Source: Phaeoceros laevis
Taxonomy: Eukaryota; Anthocerotophyta; Anthocerotopsida; Notothyladales
Direction: 5' to 3'
Length of the DNA stretch: 41,540 bases
NCBI GenBank assembly: GCA_049999765.1
Contig: JBNGIQ010009519.1
Location: 410,663-452,202 of the forward strand
Below the pieces are notes generated by a model. That model was not told the DNA's origin. It saw nothing but the letters and a program-made list of their open reading frames with translations, and did no database searches. Both the position numbers and the translations under genes were made by a program. Positions within the stretch are counted from its first letter, which is position 1. Each line of letters opens with the position of its first letter. Positions 1 to 11,900 of the stretch are shown here, one piece after another.

Positions 1-8
1 ATCTACAA

Positions 9-46
9 TTGTGTACACATCAAATTATTGTGTACACATCAAATTA
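9..46. repeat. 19-nt tandem duplication
   Basis: Two perfect head-to-tail copies of a 19-nt unit (ttgtgtacacatcaaatta) lie at 9-27 and 28-46. No gene is attached to them. Confidence 0.9.
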
Positions 47-616
47 GTGCCAGCCTGCCTGCACGTTAGTGCGGGCCTCTACACTGGTATGTAAGATGAA
101 AAGTGCACAAGCCTAAGCTGCAAGCATTGCCAACTTGAAGCCATGGCTGCCGCAGCAGCGCGAGCGGGGAGGTGACAAGAAGCCTTACAAGCAAAAAGCG
201 ACAGGCAAGGTGCAGCGCGGGTCACAGGGCACGCAGCTGAGGCCTGGTGAAGGCGTCATCTTCTACGCCCAAATTCTACTATCCAATAGCTCCGCGATTT
301 AAATCTTCTACGCCTCAGCTTCATGTGCTGTTGTCCCACGTCCCGGGGGCCCCCGCAGTCCCGGCGACCGCTTTGCCATGCCGCCACAGCGCACCACAGC
401 ACACCACAGCAGCATTGGATCCAGAAACAGGCCTACCTCCAAGTTTGCCACAGTCTGAAGTCCTCGAGGAGTTCTTGCTACCCTGAATAGCCACTGCCCA
501 GTGCGAGTGCCACTGTACCAAACCGGCCGACTGACCCTAAAGTTGTGCATGATGACACACTTGCGTGACGAAAAGCATGGTGGTGGTACTGTTTCAGTTG
601 GCAATTTTCTTCTAGC
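47..616. other. Flank downstream of the broken PPR gene
   Basis: No convincing gene was found here. The short reading frames on both strands are unconserved and of low complexity. The stretch lies 3' of the minus-strand PPR gene and probably holds its 3' UTR and terminator. Confidence 0.5.
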
Positions 617-3600
617 TCAATGTCGACCCTTACAGCCACAGGACCCTGCCTCGAATCGATGCACACGGTGTGCGTCCCGTCCAACGATGTCCCTCTTTTC
701 AACCCTTGACATATTCTCGGTGGAAGAGTGGCAGTCCCTGCACATCCTCAGGTTTTTGGTTACCAGCAGAGGTGTGCCATTGGGAGTGTTCAAGAGACCA
801 AACGCCAAAGCTAGCTTCTCAGCATGCCCACACAGTTGTTCTTCCTTCTCCTGCTCAGTCACTAGCTTCAACACCAGCTTGGTGTGTGGTACATGGTTCC
901 CTTCCTCCTTCAAACGTTCATTTGTGCTCCGAACCTTGCATGAAAGGTCACCCGTTCTTCCCCCACAACAAATGTATGCACCTGCTTGTTCACCTCAATG
1001 CCTGCCACTGCAGGTTTCTTGTTAGCTCCTGTTAACTTTCTCAACCTTTCGATTCTATCTACATCCGCCCACCTATCTGCATTTGCGTACATATTGGCCA
1101 TGAGCACATGTGCAGAGGCAGACTGAGGATCCAGCTCAACAAGACTTTCAAAACAGCGTGTTCCCCGCTCAATGTCCCCATGACTCTTGCAGGCATTCAG
1201 CAATGACATCAGCCCAACAGCATCGTTCTCACACCCAGCTGATTTTAGCACCTTTTCCGCCTCACCTAAATGGCCTGCCCGCCCAAGAAGATCAACCATG
1301 CATACATAATGCTCATTTGTCGGGTTGAGGCCATGCTGTTGCACCATGGCATCAAAATACTGTCGACCCTTACTGACCAACCCCGCATTACTGCATGCTA
1401 CAAGAAGGCAAGTAAATGTCGCGTCATCAGGCTGAATACCAGCCAGCAGCATCTCTTCAAAACAGGCTGTAGCCTTGTGGCCTTCGTTGTTTCTACCGTA
1501 CCCATTTATCATGGCATTCCATGTTGCCGCATCCATTGTGGACAGACTGTCAAACAGCTTGCGTGCATCTTCTAACTGGCCACATTTTGCATACATATTT
1601 ACGAGGCAAGTTCCCAGTACTACGTCACCTTCAAGTAGTCCACTTTCTACAATCTCTGAATGCAGCTGCCTACCGAGCTGTAGAGCACCACCACTTGCAC
1701 AAGCTTTCAGGAGGCAAACATACGTAACAAGGTCTCCTAAAATCAGGCCTTCCTGCTCCATTCTTGCATACAATGCAAATGCCTGGGGACCAAGCCCGTG
1801 CTCAGCATACCCATTTATCATGGCAGTCCATGTTACCGCATTCCTTGTCGGGAGACTGTCAAACACTTTGCGTGCATCATCCAAGTGGCCACATTTTGCA
1901 TACATATTTATGAGGCAAGTTCCCAGTACCACACCACCTTCAAATAGTCCTCTTTTTACAATCCCTGAATGCAACTGCCTGCCCAGCTGTAGAGCATCAG
2001 CACCAGCACTTGCACAAGCTTTCAGGAGGCAAACATACGTAACACGGTCTGCTAAAATCAGGCCCTCATGCTCCATACTTGCATACAACACAAGCGCCTG
2101 GGGACAGAACCCGTGCTCAGCATACCCATTTATCATGGCAGTCCATGTTACCGCATTCCTTGTAGGGAGACTGTCAAACACTTTGCGTGCATCTTCCAAC
2201 TGGCCACACTTTGCATACATATTTACGAGACAATTGCCCAGTACTATGTCACCTTCAAGTAGTCCTCTTTCCACGATCCCTGAGTGCAGCTGCCTGCCCT
2301 GCTGAAGAGCACCAGCGGTTGTACAAGCCTTCAGGAGGCAAGCAAACGTAAAACTGTCTGCTAAAATCAAGCCTTCCTGCTCCATCCTTGCATACAAAGC
2401 GAGCGCCTGGGGGCAGAGCCCGTGCTCAGCATACGCATTAATCATGGCAGTCCATGTTAGCGCATCCTTTGTGGCCAGACTGTCAAATACTTTGCGTGCA
2501 TCTTCCAACTGGCCACATTTTGCATACATGTTTATGAGACAAGTGCCCAGTACTATGTTACCTTCAAGCAGCTTTCTTTTCACGATCCCTGAGTGCAGCT
2601 GCCTGCCCTGCTGTAGAGCACCAGCGTTTGTACAAGCCTTCAGGAGGCAAGCAAACGTAACACTATTTGCTAAAACCAGGCCATCCTCCTCCATCCTTGC
2701 ATACAATGTAAGCGCCTGGGGACCGAGCCCGTGCTCAGCATACCCATTTATCATAACGTTCCATGTTACCGCATCCCTTGTGGACAGACTGTCAAACACT
2801 TTGCGTGCAACTTCCAATTCCCCACATTTTGCATACATGTCCACCAGGCAGGTGCAAACAAAAGAATTAGGCTGAATGCCACTCTCCAACACATCAGCGT
2901 GCACCTGCCTGCCAGATTAGCACATCTTCCGCTCTTGCACAAGCTTGCGGGGCAGCGACAAAAATGTGACTATTGGGCTCCAAACTTGATCCACGCATCT
3001 CATAGTACAGTTGAATGGCCTCACTAGGTTTCCCCTGTTCAGCATGTGCAGATATAATGGAGAACCACACGAAGACTGATGGTTTGGCCAGCCTTTTGAA
3101 CACCTGCATCGCCTCCTGTAACCGGCCTTGACATGCATACATGCGCAAGAGATGGTTTCCCAAAAATGCGTTGGATCCGTACCCAAGCTTGATAGTGAGA
3201 TCATCAAGTCGTCGCCCCAACACCAGATTTTTGTCAGCCCCGCATCTCCTGACGACTCTGTACAGCAGAGAGGAGGACACACGAGATTGTGTCTCCGCCA
3301 AGACGGTCAAAGCGTCAACTGCTCGACTTAGCTGCCCATTCTCACAAAGTTGTTCGATTACAGCCGGAGCCGTTCCGTACCCTTGGCACTCTGGCACGGT
3401 CGGATCGGCAGCATTATGATGCATGAAGGGGTTGGATGTAGGCTGGGCAGACCGTCCAACCTGCTTGTCCAAGACAGCCAGCTGCGCATCCACCCAGTCA
3501 GGCTTGTGGAAGTTGTTCAGCCATAGGGGCTCCTTGGACTCCTTGTGCCTGAAGTCGGGAGACCGCGCGCTCTTCTTGTTCGTCCTGCGGTCCCACCACA

Positions 3601-3841
3601 ATGTGGGGTCCAAGAAATACTGCCTCCACAACAACTCTTGCCGCTCTCCTGCACTGCTATTGTCCGGTATGCCTAGCTTGGCTGCTAAGCAACTGCAGGG
3701 CACGAATTTGCGGCTCGTGTAAATGCATTGCCTCGGAGGCACATTCAAACTCCCCTCCAGCTCCAGGATGTGGGCCTGCCCACCAACTGTTGGCCAGTCA
3801 ACTCTGCCCTCCCTCATTCCCATTGCGCGCGTGGCAGGCAT
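617..3841 (-). pseudogene. PDF-motif/PPR-DYW protein, interrupted by two frameshifts
   Basis: This is a PLS-class PPR gene of the organelle RNA-editing family, split into three overlapping frames. The first frame (3841-2894) starts at a true ATG. Residues about 71-126 match the PDF motif of organellar single-stranded DNA-binding (OSB) proteins (WWDRRTNKK, SPDFRHK, LWL, DWV), and the first PPR repeats follow. The second frame (about 2911-910) holds the remaining PLS repeats and an E domain. The third (about 932-617) is a DYW deaminase-like domain with CGHAEKLA and MCRDCH zinc motifs, ending in CGCKGRH instead of CSCGDYW. The first break behaves as one extra base near 2914: dropping it joins DVLI to GRQVHADVLESG. 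The second lies beside a run of five C at 960-964: one more base there would continue the frame into the DYW domain. Otherwise the gene is intact, so it may be a young pseudogene or an intact gene with consensus errors. No intron explains either break. Confidence 0.8.
1570..2805 (-). repeat. Four near-identical PLS repeat units of about 309 nt
   Basis: Inside the PPR gene, a unit of about 103 residues runs from ARKVFDSL through AMINGYAEHG, LLKAC and GRQLHS to NMYAKCG. It recurs four times. The copies near 1811 and 2126 are nearly identical in DNA and 315 bp apart, because one copy carries two extra codons. Most PPR genes have diverged repeats, so this looks like recent unequal crossing-over or gene conversion. 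Confidence 0.85.
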
Positions 3842-5038
3842 CGCCTGTGAGACTGGAAAAAAGCCGTGGTTTGGGTAAACCGGGAAACAACTACAACTGC
3901 AAAGACGTTTGACGCGTTTCGTTCAAAACGTCAATACGCGTTAGTAACGCGTCAGTTATTCTTCAAAGTTTAAGGGTTTGAGTTTAGGGTTTACCCAAAA
4001 CCCTTATTAGTTTGTGGCGTGTTATCAGGCAAGTATGTTAACACTGCTTAACGATCTATTGGACAGGACTCAGAGCGTTTCAGTTAGACGTTGTTAGTCT
4101 GTACATGACTATAGTAAGGTTTACCAGGGTTAATGTAACCCCGACAGGTGATAAGAGTTAGTACCCGATACGGCAAATTCCCTATTGGGCCGCGAAGATG
4201 GCGGCGGGATTAGGTCTGGTTCCCGGCCTGGCTCTCTGGAGGCCAGGCATATATAAGCCGGTGTGAAGTGAGATAAGATAGAAAGCTTTGTTTGTGATTA
4301 CAGAGCTATGTCAATACCCACGTCAATACCCACGTGTAGGATGTCCGAAAGATGGGCCTCCCGTCCATAAAACCATGTAACTGTAAAAAACGGGGGAGTG
4401 GGCTATTCTAATGGTTTTACATTGGCAAGTATATATAATAAATATATTTTCCCCTTCCTCTCAAAAAGATTAGGGATATTTGAACTTTTTTTTTGGTGAA
4501 ATGGTAGTATTATGGTGCGTACTTTTATAAGAAAACGAACATACAATAAAGGGGGTATATACAAGATATTTCAACTTGTTCAAACTAAAAGTGTACAAAG
4601 CCTTATAAAGCTCTTAGATACTTCTATTTGTCAACTTGTTATATCATATGAACCTATGAAACTGGAAACGAGAATCAAAATGGAATGAGAAGCATTTTTA
4701 CACTATAGAAACGCGTTTCTTTCGTCAAAAATTTGGTTTCTAGCAACCTAAATTTAACCGGTAAAAAGACCAACTAGCCCAAGCAGGCTTCCATTCATGA
4801 TACCAAAAGAACCGTCTTAAAATTTTCTATCTAACTAGGTGTAGAACCCGTCGACATCGACGGCAATCACCCGTCTTTCCACCCATCCAAACTTAGAGGT
4901 ATAAATAATTTAAACCAATTGTCTTGATGTGGTGGAGTAGGCCATATGGTTGGGTTACTCGAGTGGAAAGGGTAGGTGGGTTCAACTCCGACTACTGCCT
5001 TAATTTTACCCCGCGCTTGCGTGCGGTGGCGCTCCTCC

Positions 5039-5091
5039 CGCGCTCCCCATGTCCTGGCATAGGACCGCGCTCCCCATGTCCTCGCATAGGA
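5039..5091. repeat. 27-nt tandem duplication
   Basis: Two copies of a 27-nt unit beginning cgcgctccccatgtcct stand head to tail with one mismatch. The second copy lacks its last base. Confidence 0.85.
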
Positions 5092-5195
5092 TTGAAGTGA
5101 GAGCATGTCACAGCCCCAAACAACACATAGAGAGAGCATGGCTACACACACACAAGCGCATGGTTACACACACACAAACGCACACACTATCTCTC

Positions 5196-5233
5196 CCTTT
5201 TTTTATAATATAAGCCTTTTTTTATAATATAAG
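5196..5233. repeat. 19-nt tandem duplication, AT-rich
   Basis: Two perfect copies of cctttttttataatataag lie at 5196-5214 and 5215-5233. Confidence 0.9.
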
Positions 5234-6008
5234 ATGGTATATAAATATAAATTATAATCAGTAAAATTCCAAAGTGAAACATGACTAGTGGCCCGTTGGA
5301 GTGGGGTGGCCGGGCTCAAAAGAAATGGCCATAGATAAGGTGTAGTGGTCTTCTATGGTAAGACAATTAAATGATTTTTCCGTAAAAGATGGTGTTCACA
5401 TTATATGTGAACACATCTTGGATGTTCATGTTTTGTCTTTCCTAATGAGTGGCTGCCAAAAGCATGTTCCACATCACCAAATTTCACCTTTCTCAACTTG
5501 GGCAGAATATGTTTTGCCTTGTAGTGATCAAGATAATAATATCTCCAATTTGGCTATGATTCTCTGTGATGCTGAGGAGTATCATTCTACGTCATCTTTC
5601 CAAAGCTAGGGAATACATTTTTCAACTGAAAGCATGCCCCTCTTTCATTCATCTCTCCTGCCTGGTAAGCTAGCAGATTGTCGTCTTGCTATTGGGCACA
5701 AATGAGAGAGTTCAGTTCCCCACTCGTGGAACCACATAATCTCGGGAACTGCTTCAACGACAATGAGGCTGAATCATGTCGATGACGCATCCCCCAAGCG
5801 GAAGGATGTGGAGAAGAGCTCTTCTTGTCGACTGTAGCTTTCGGCGGGGGCGATGGCGTTGATTGCTCCCGGACGAGGATGGAAGGGTGGACGGCGTTGC
5901 AGATCTGTGCTGGCCAGAGGCGGCAGCTCCGCCTGCTGCTGTGCCAGGTGAAGCGGCTGGCGATGGTGATCGTCTCTTGCCTATCCTGTGACCTATCCTC
6001 TTCGTGCC

Positions 6009-7747
6009 ATGGCAACGCTAGGCTCGCGCTTCCTGAGACGTCTTGGCCGTCACCTAGAGGAACCACGGCCTCAGGCCATCCTTTCCCTCATCGAACTTGG
6101 TCAGTCATACGATGGCAATCCCCCTATGCCTCCTCCCTCCGATCACAACATAGAGCAGAGTAGAAATACCGGGCTGATTGCAGGCGGGGTATCCGTCACT
6201 GCGCTAGGCCTCTTGGTGACGGTGTTGTTCACAATCCACGTCTACATCTCCAGGAAAGTGGCAAAGAACAAACTTCCTCCTCATTTGATCCTGGCAAAAG
6301 CTTCCGCTGCGAACTCACCCCGGCCGTCAGAAGTGGGAGCCGTGTCTGTGGCGGAAAACTACAAGAGCCTGTGGCAGGACCTCTATTCCTCGGAGGTGAG
6401 CTACGGCCCCCGGCGGTTTTCCTACAAGGAGCTCAGCTATGCGACTGATGGCTTCTCCCCTGACCGAGTTCTTGGCCACGGCGGGTTTGGCCATGTCTAC
6501 AAGGGAGTGGTGACAAGCTCTGACTCCAACAGTACCAGGTTTCTGGCCGTGAAGCGAGTCTCCAGAGCTTCAACTCAGGGGGAGAGGGAGTTCCGAGCGG
6601 AGGTGCTCACAATTGGACGCTTGAGGCACCGCAATCTGGTGCAGCTGCTGGGATGGTGCCACGACCAAGGGGAGTTGCTGCTGGTGTATGAGTACATGCC
6701 GAGCGGCAGCCTGGACAAGCATCTCTACCACAATGGAAATGTGGTTTTGAGCTGGAGCAGTCGGTACAACATCCTGTGCGGAGTCGCTGCGGCTTTGGTG
6801 TATCTCCATGTTGAATGGGAGCAGAGGATTGTGCACAGGGACGTCAAGGTTAGCACTGGCTGCGTTACCCTATCTGTAGCTACCTTTGCTAGCAATTCTC
6901 AGCTGCTTTCCAGATGATAGTGAAATTTATTTGCTTGTTCTGGTGCAATGCCTAGAAGGCCAAGTCGTGTGTGAAGATTGCGAGTCTCAACTGTTCAGAG
7001 CGGAATTGTTCAAGATAGTCTGAGAGTGGTTGCTTAGCTAAGTCGCATGTTACTCAGGCTAGTCTGACATTGTGCATCGTGGCGTTGAAGGCAAGCAATG
7101 TGATGCTCGACTCCGATCTCAATGCTAGGTTGGGAGACTTTGGCCTGGCCCGGTTGTTTGATCACAGCAAAAACTCGGAGGCCACATGTACAGGGGTGGC
7201 TGGAACCTGGGGCTACATGGCGCCTGAGTATGCTTCATCAGGGAAGGTGAACATCAAGTCGGATGTGTACAGCTTTGGCGTTCTGGCACTGGAGGTTGTG
7301 TGCGGCCGCCGGCCTCACTTGCCTGTGGGGACGGGGGATGAATGTCTGGTGGCTTGGGTGTGGACCATGCACGAAACTGGAAATCTCACCAGCGTGCCGG
7401 ATGGGAGGCTCGGTGAGGATTACGAGATGAACCAGATGCGGTGCGTCCTCGTTGTAGGCCTGTTGTGCACGCATCCAGACCCGCAGCTGAGGCTTCCAAT
7501 CAAGCAGGCGCTTCAGATCCTCTGCGGGGATGCAACATTACCTCCGTTGCCGAAGTCCCGGCCGGTAGCCATTTATGTTCAGCCGGACGCAACTGACGTC
7601 GAAACTCCCTACAGACCGGATGTGGAGGCTAAGGGATCAGCTGATGCTCAGGAAAACGGACATGCTCCAGCGTCCCTGAACGGGTACCATTCCGTCTTGT
7701 CGCTCACCGGCTCATTCCATTCGGCGGTTCCGAGATTAGGTCGGTAA
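6009..7747 (+). CDS. Receptor-like Ser/Thr kinase, truncated or missing its ectodomain
   Basis: Two exons, 6009-6848 and 7091-7747, join in frame at DVK|ASN across a 242-nt GT-AG intron and give about 498 residues. A hydrophobic membrane segment (LIAGGVSVTALGLLVTVLF) lies near residues 52-70. The kinase domain follows with all key motifs: glycine loop GHGGFGHVYKG, lysine in LAVKRV, HRDVKASN, DFGLARLF, and MAPEYASSGK. The sequence is closest in style to L-type lectin receptor kinases, but no lectin or leucine-rich domain is visible upstream; only about 50 residues precede the membrane segment. The first ATG in frame is used as the start, with low certainty. The real gene may have an unrecognised 5' exon, or the ectodomain may be lost. 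The kinase itself looks catalytically competent. Confidence 0.8.
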
Positions 7748-8917
7748 CGCCAGAGGCGGCGTTTAGACCTGCGGCCTTCCATACGTAGATAGGCCGGCCG
7801 GCCGTCCACCCCTTCTTAGAACGGCTGTGAGTGAGCTCGGCGGAGGCCCACTCGAGAGCAGTTCTCCCTCCAGTGTTGTCCAACTAATTTCTCCTGCAAT
7901 GGAATTGTGGGAGATGAGTGCTGCATACAATGGAAGGAGAACAGGCAACCTCGGAGTCCTTGGGAATGATAGTATTTATGCTTGTGATTGTGTTGCCGAT
8001 ATATTCGGTGGATTGTGCAGGTACAATTCTGTGACAGTTTGTGGTTTGTGCACCGTATGTATTTCCCGGATGTAGTATACATGTCGCGACTCTGTACACA
8101 TGATGGTTATTAGCGTCTTGCCTTGGATTGCTTCGATAATATGCAACGGCAACGCCAGGCATGTGTTTTCATGCGTAGTGAAGAAGAACCTTTACTAGAA
8201 ACTTCTTCCGGCACATTGAGTAACCACCAAGGCGGTGGCGTTGTGTAAATTACTTGTATAATTGTCAACGTTCAATCAAAGCAGCCAGCGATATCGTGTA
8301 CAACCGCTGTCCAACTCAAAAGGCTGCGATGTCTTGTTCCCAGGGTTAAGTCGTGGTTTGCTCCAGAGACCGATCCTGACCGATTTCCACTCCTTACCTC
8401 TTGGGAGCCCGAATCTCTTGAGATACTACACCACCTTTTTCTTTTCACAACCCTGCCTTGTGGCAGCCCTCGTTCCTCTTAAGGAGGAATCTCCTCCGAG
8501 CCAGAGTTCTTCCACCAAAAACACAATTGCTGTTCAGCTACCACTGATCAGTGGCAAGCTCTGGGAGTTACTGCCTTGTCAGAACCACAACCTACACGCT
8601 CTCAGAATGTACAAAGTTCTCCTTGCAGCCTGCCAGCACCAATCCTCTGAATTCGAGTGTGCTCCCTTCACAGGATCCTGTTCAAGCACCAGCATCCACT
8701 GTCAGGTGTAAACAAGAACCTGGAGCCACCATCATCTACATGAGCTGAGAACAAGCTTACGTTGACTGGCCTCTGTTTGTATCAACTGTTAAAGACCCAG
8801 AACTAGTGCTGCATCTGCAGAGTCATTGTTGACAGGAACAGGAGATAGAAATTTGAGCTGTATGTCCTCTCACCAGTTCCGTCACCATCAAAATCACCGG
8901 AGATCATGCACCCCTGG
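7748..8917. other. Convergent intergenic region
   Basis: This is the tail-to-tail space between the kinase and the minus-strand kinesin-like gene. No conserved reading frame or RNA gene was recognised; it should hold both 3' UTRs. Confidence 0.5.
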
Positions 8918-11900
8918 TCAACCACAAATCATGTCCAGGGGGACAGATGCTGGATCAAGCTCAAGGCAGTCCTTGGGCAGCCCAGCTGTTTCATCACCAG
9001 CCATTTTGTAAGCCGGAACTTTGTGAGAAAACCTGAACAGGTCCTTTGTGCAATACGTATCAGCAGGGGATGGAGATTGCTGGAACAGTGTTCTAAAACC
9101 TGGCACCTTACTCAAGGGGGCGACAAGTACACCAGCTTCTTCAGAAAAGTCGCCCATGACCTCCACGATATCATACCAAGTCTGCTTGCCACCCTCTTTA
9201 TTGGCATCAGGCCACTTGTTATCGGAAGTCTGATATAGAGCCCACACATCATGCTTTTTGGGCAATATGCTCATGACATCTGTCCCTCCATTTACGGCCA
9301 TTAGATGAGAGAAAATCCTTACATTGTCGACAACCCTCTGCTTTCCCAGCTTGAAGTCCCCACAGGAGAGTGCCATCCCAGTAAAGGCTACCCAGGCCTT
9401 ACCCTGCTTGCTGAGGACAGGAACTAGCCAACGCATTACCACTTTGAAAGGGATGCTCTGAATCTCCAAAATCTGTCCATACCGCCTCGGCATCCCATCA
9501 TGCTCTTCATACATAGCCCAGACTTGGTTTGGAATGATTTCCTTTTCTGTTCGGTCATTGTCAAAAACATGGAAGTCAGAGTCTAGGACAATAACATTCT
9601 CCTGACTGCAGAAGTGAGGACAATACGAGGATGTTGTTGATGGCGCAGCTGATAAATGCATAGATGTCCTTGTAGCTTTCTGTGAAGGGCCTGACAAGGA
9701 ATTGTGTTTCCATTCAAGTTTGCGTATTCTGTCCTCAATTCTCCGTATCTCCTGCCTTGTTCTATGGAGGTGCTCCACTTCTATTCGCACCTCGGGCCCT
9801 TTGCCCTTAATTCCGGCGGCCAAGTCTCTCAGACGTTCTTTCTCGCGTTGAAGACCTTTTTCCATCATCTCGGTCATGCACTGCTCGGGAGAATGTTCAG
9901 ACTCTGCTATAGACCCTTTCAGACTTTCCAGCTCGCCCTCCAATCCCTCCACCCTATTCAGCAACAGTGTCACTTCGTCCATCGTCCTTGTTTTATCAAG
10001 CTCTGCTTGTTGCAACTGAAGGCTCAGTTTTGCTCTTTCATCATTCCATTTTGTGTCTTTCACCCTGCTGCTCTTCTTTGCTGCAACTAACATTGCGTGG
10101 AGATTGCTCATGTATGACTCATATCGTGTAACTTCTGCTTTGAACTGGTTACACTCAGACACCTTAATGGAGACCAGTGCATTTGCCTCACCCAGCTGCA
10201 ATGCCAACTGCTGCTTCTCTGTCATCCAGGTGACTTGTGCTTCCAATAGCCGCTGCTGCGTTTCTGTGCACAGACTTGTGACTCTTTTCAGTTCGAGCTC
10301 CAGTCCAGAGGAGACTTCCTGCGCTACATCAAGCCTGTGAAGAAGATTCTGTTTTTCCCTCTCCTTAACAACGAGCACCTGCCCATGGGCATCCTCGGCC
10401 TTCGCTGATGAACACCTTAGCAACTCCAGCTCAGCACTCAAGCTCGTTACCGTTGCCTTGAATTGCTCTAGTTCAAGGTATAACTGGTCTTTTTCGGATT
10501 TCCAGACTCTTGTCTTATTCTCCATATTCTCCCGGGCTTCTGTCAGCAACTGAGATGACTTCGTGACTTCGTGCTTCCACTGCACAAGCTTCCCTCTCAA
10601 TTCCTGAGCTTCCGAAGTCTTCTGGTTGACAGCTTCTGCGGCTGATGCTAAAGCTCTTCTCTCTGCCACAAGTTCCTCTCTGTGCTTCATCAATTCATCC
10701 TCAGATCTCGAAAGTCGTTTTTCAGCTCCAGCAAGCACGTTATTTAGTCTCTGAACTTCAAGCTCCAAGGAGGAACACCTTTCATTCCCCTTAGAAGTCA
10801 GATTCTGCTTTTCTTTGTCCCAGGATGCCAAGGACTGCTGATACAGGTCTTTTGCCTGCGCTAGCTCGGCATTCAGGCTTGCAGCCTCTGCTTGCAAAGC
10901 ACCCACCTCATCCTTGATCCTGCTTGCTTTCAGCTCCCCTTGTTGCAGTTGGAAGTTCAGTGCTGCTGATTCGTCTTTCCATTCTCTGTCCCTTTCAGTG
11001 CTCTGTGCCTTGACAGTCTCCAAAGTATCACCCAAATCCTTGAGTTCGCCTTGAGCAGCCAGAAGTTTCTCAGAAAGCGCAATAGCTTCGTTCCTGGTTG
11101 TAGTAGTTGCTGCCTTGAAATGCTCGAGCTGGAGACAAAGTTGACTCTTTTCTGATTCCCAAACCTCTGTTGCGTCATTCATCTCTTCTCGAGCTTCTTT
11201 CAAAGACTGCGACAATGCCCTGACATTATGTTCCAATTGCACAATCTTGCCCTCCAACTGCTGAACTTCAGAAGATTTTTTGCTTGCCGCTTCCTTTGTT
11301 GAAGCCAGAGCTTTGTTTGCAGCCAAAAGTTGTTCCCTGTCTTTCCTCCAGTCATCCTTTGTTCTTGAATATTGCTCTTGCATTCCAGTGTACTGGGCCG
11401 TTAATCTCTGTACTTCAAACTCTAGTGCAGAACAAGCTTCTTTTGTGGCATTTACTGCTGAGACAAGGCCCTGCTTCTCCTTGTCCATTGACAACAGCCC
11501 CTGCTTGTGGGCACTTTCAGCCTGGACTAAGCAAGTTCTTGCTGTCTCTAATTCGCTATTCAGAGCAGCATACTTGTCGTTGATCCCAACGGCATCCAGC
11601 TGCGCTTGCTGCAACTGCAACTCCAGGCCTTTCCTCTCGTCTGCCCATCTTGACTCTTTCTCGCTGAAGCTTGCGCGTTGTTGTTGCAGCTGCGACAGGA
11701 GGCTAAGCCTCTCCTCTTCCGATTCCATCTCTTTATGCCTCATATCCGCCTTAACACTAGTTAGAGTGTCATTCAAGTCCTCCACTTGTTTGTTAGCAGC
11801 TAGCAGTTTCTCATTCAGCAAATCAGCCTCGTCCCTGGCTGCAGTGCTTATTGCTTTTAATCGTTGAAGCTCAGCAGAGAGCTGGCTCTGGTCTGATTCA

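Larger units (their letters stand above)
3842..6008. other. AT-rich gene-poor region
   Basis: No gene was supported here. Visible elements are telo-box-like motifs (tttagggttta near 3984), a TATA-like tatataag at 4250-4257 with no reading frame after it, and AT-rich sequence at 4430-4700. It resembles decayed transposon or LTR sequence, but no LTR pair, primer-binding site or transposase was found. The 5' part of the receptor kinase gene may lie in the last few hundred bases. Confidence 0.5.

Noticed and set aside
1475-2875. Long plus-strand frames with internal repeats
   Set aside because: They are the antisense shadow of the repeated PPR units; the repetition comes from the real minus-strand gene.
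4915-4995. tRNA-like sequence with ggttcaactcc
   Set aside because: A B-box-like string is present, but acceptor and anticodon stems do not pair and the A-box is not convincing.
4020-5030. Solo LTR with a TATA-like tatataag at 4250
   Set aside because: No matching TG...CA ends, target-site duplication, primer-binding site or second LTR was found.
5355-5609. 84-codon plus-strand frame
   Set aside because: No family resemblance, AT-rich surroundings and no splice context; probably a chance frame.
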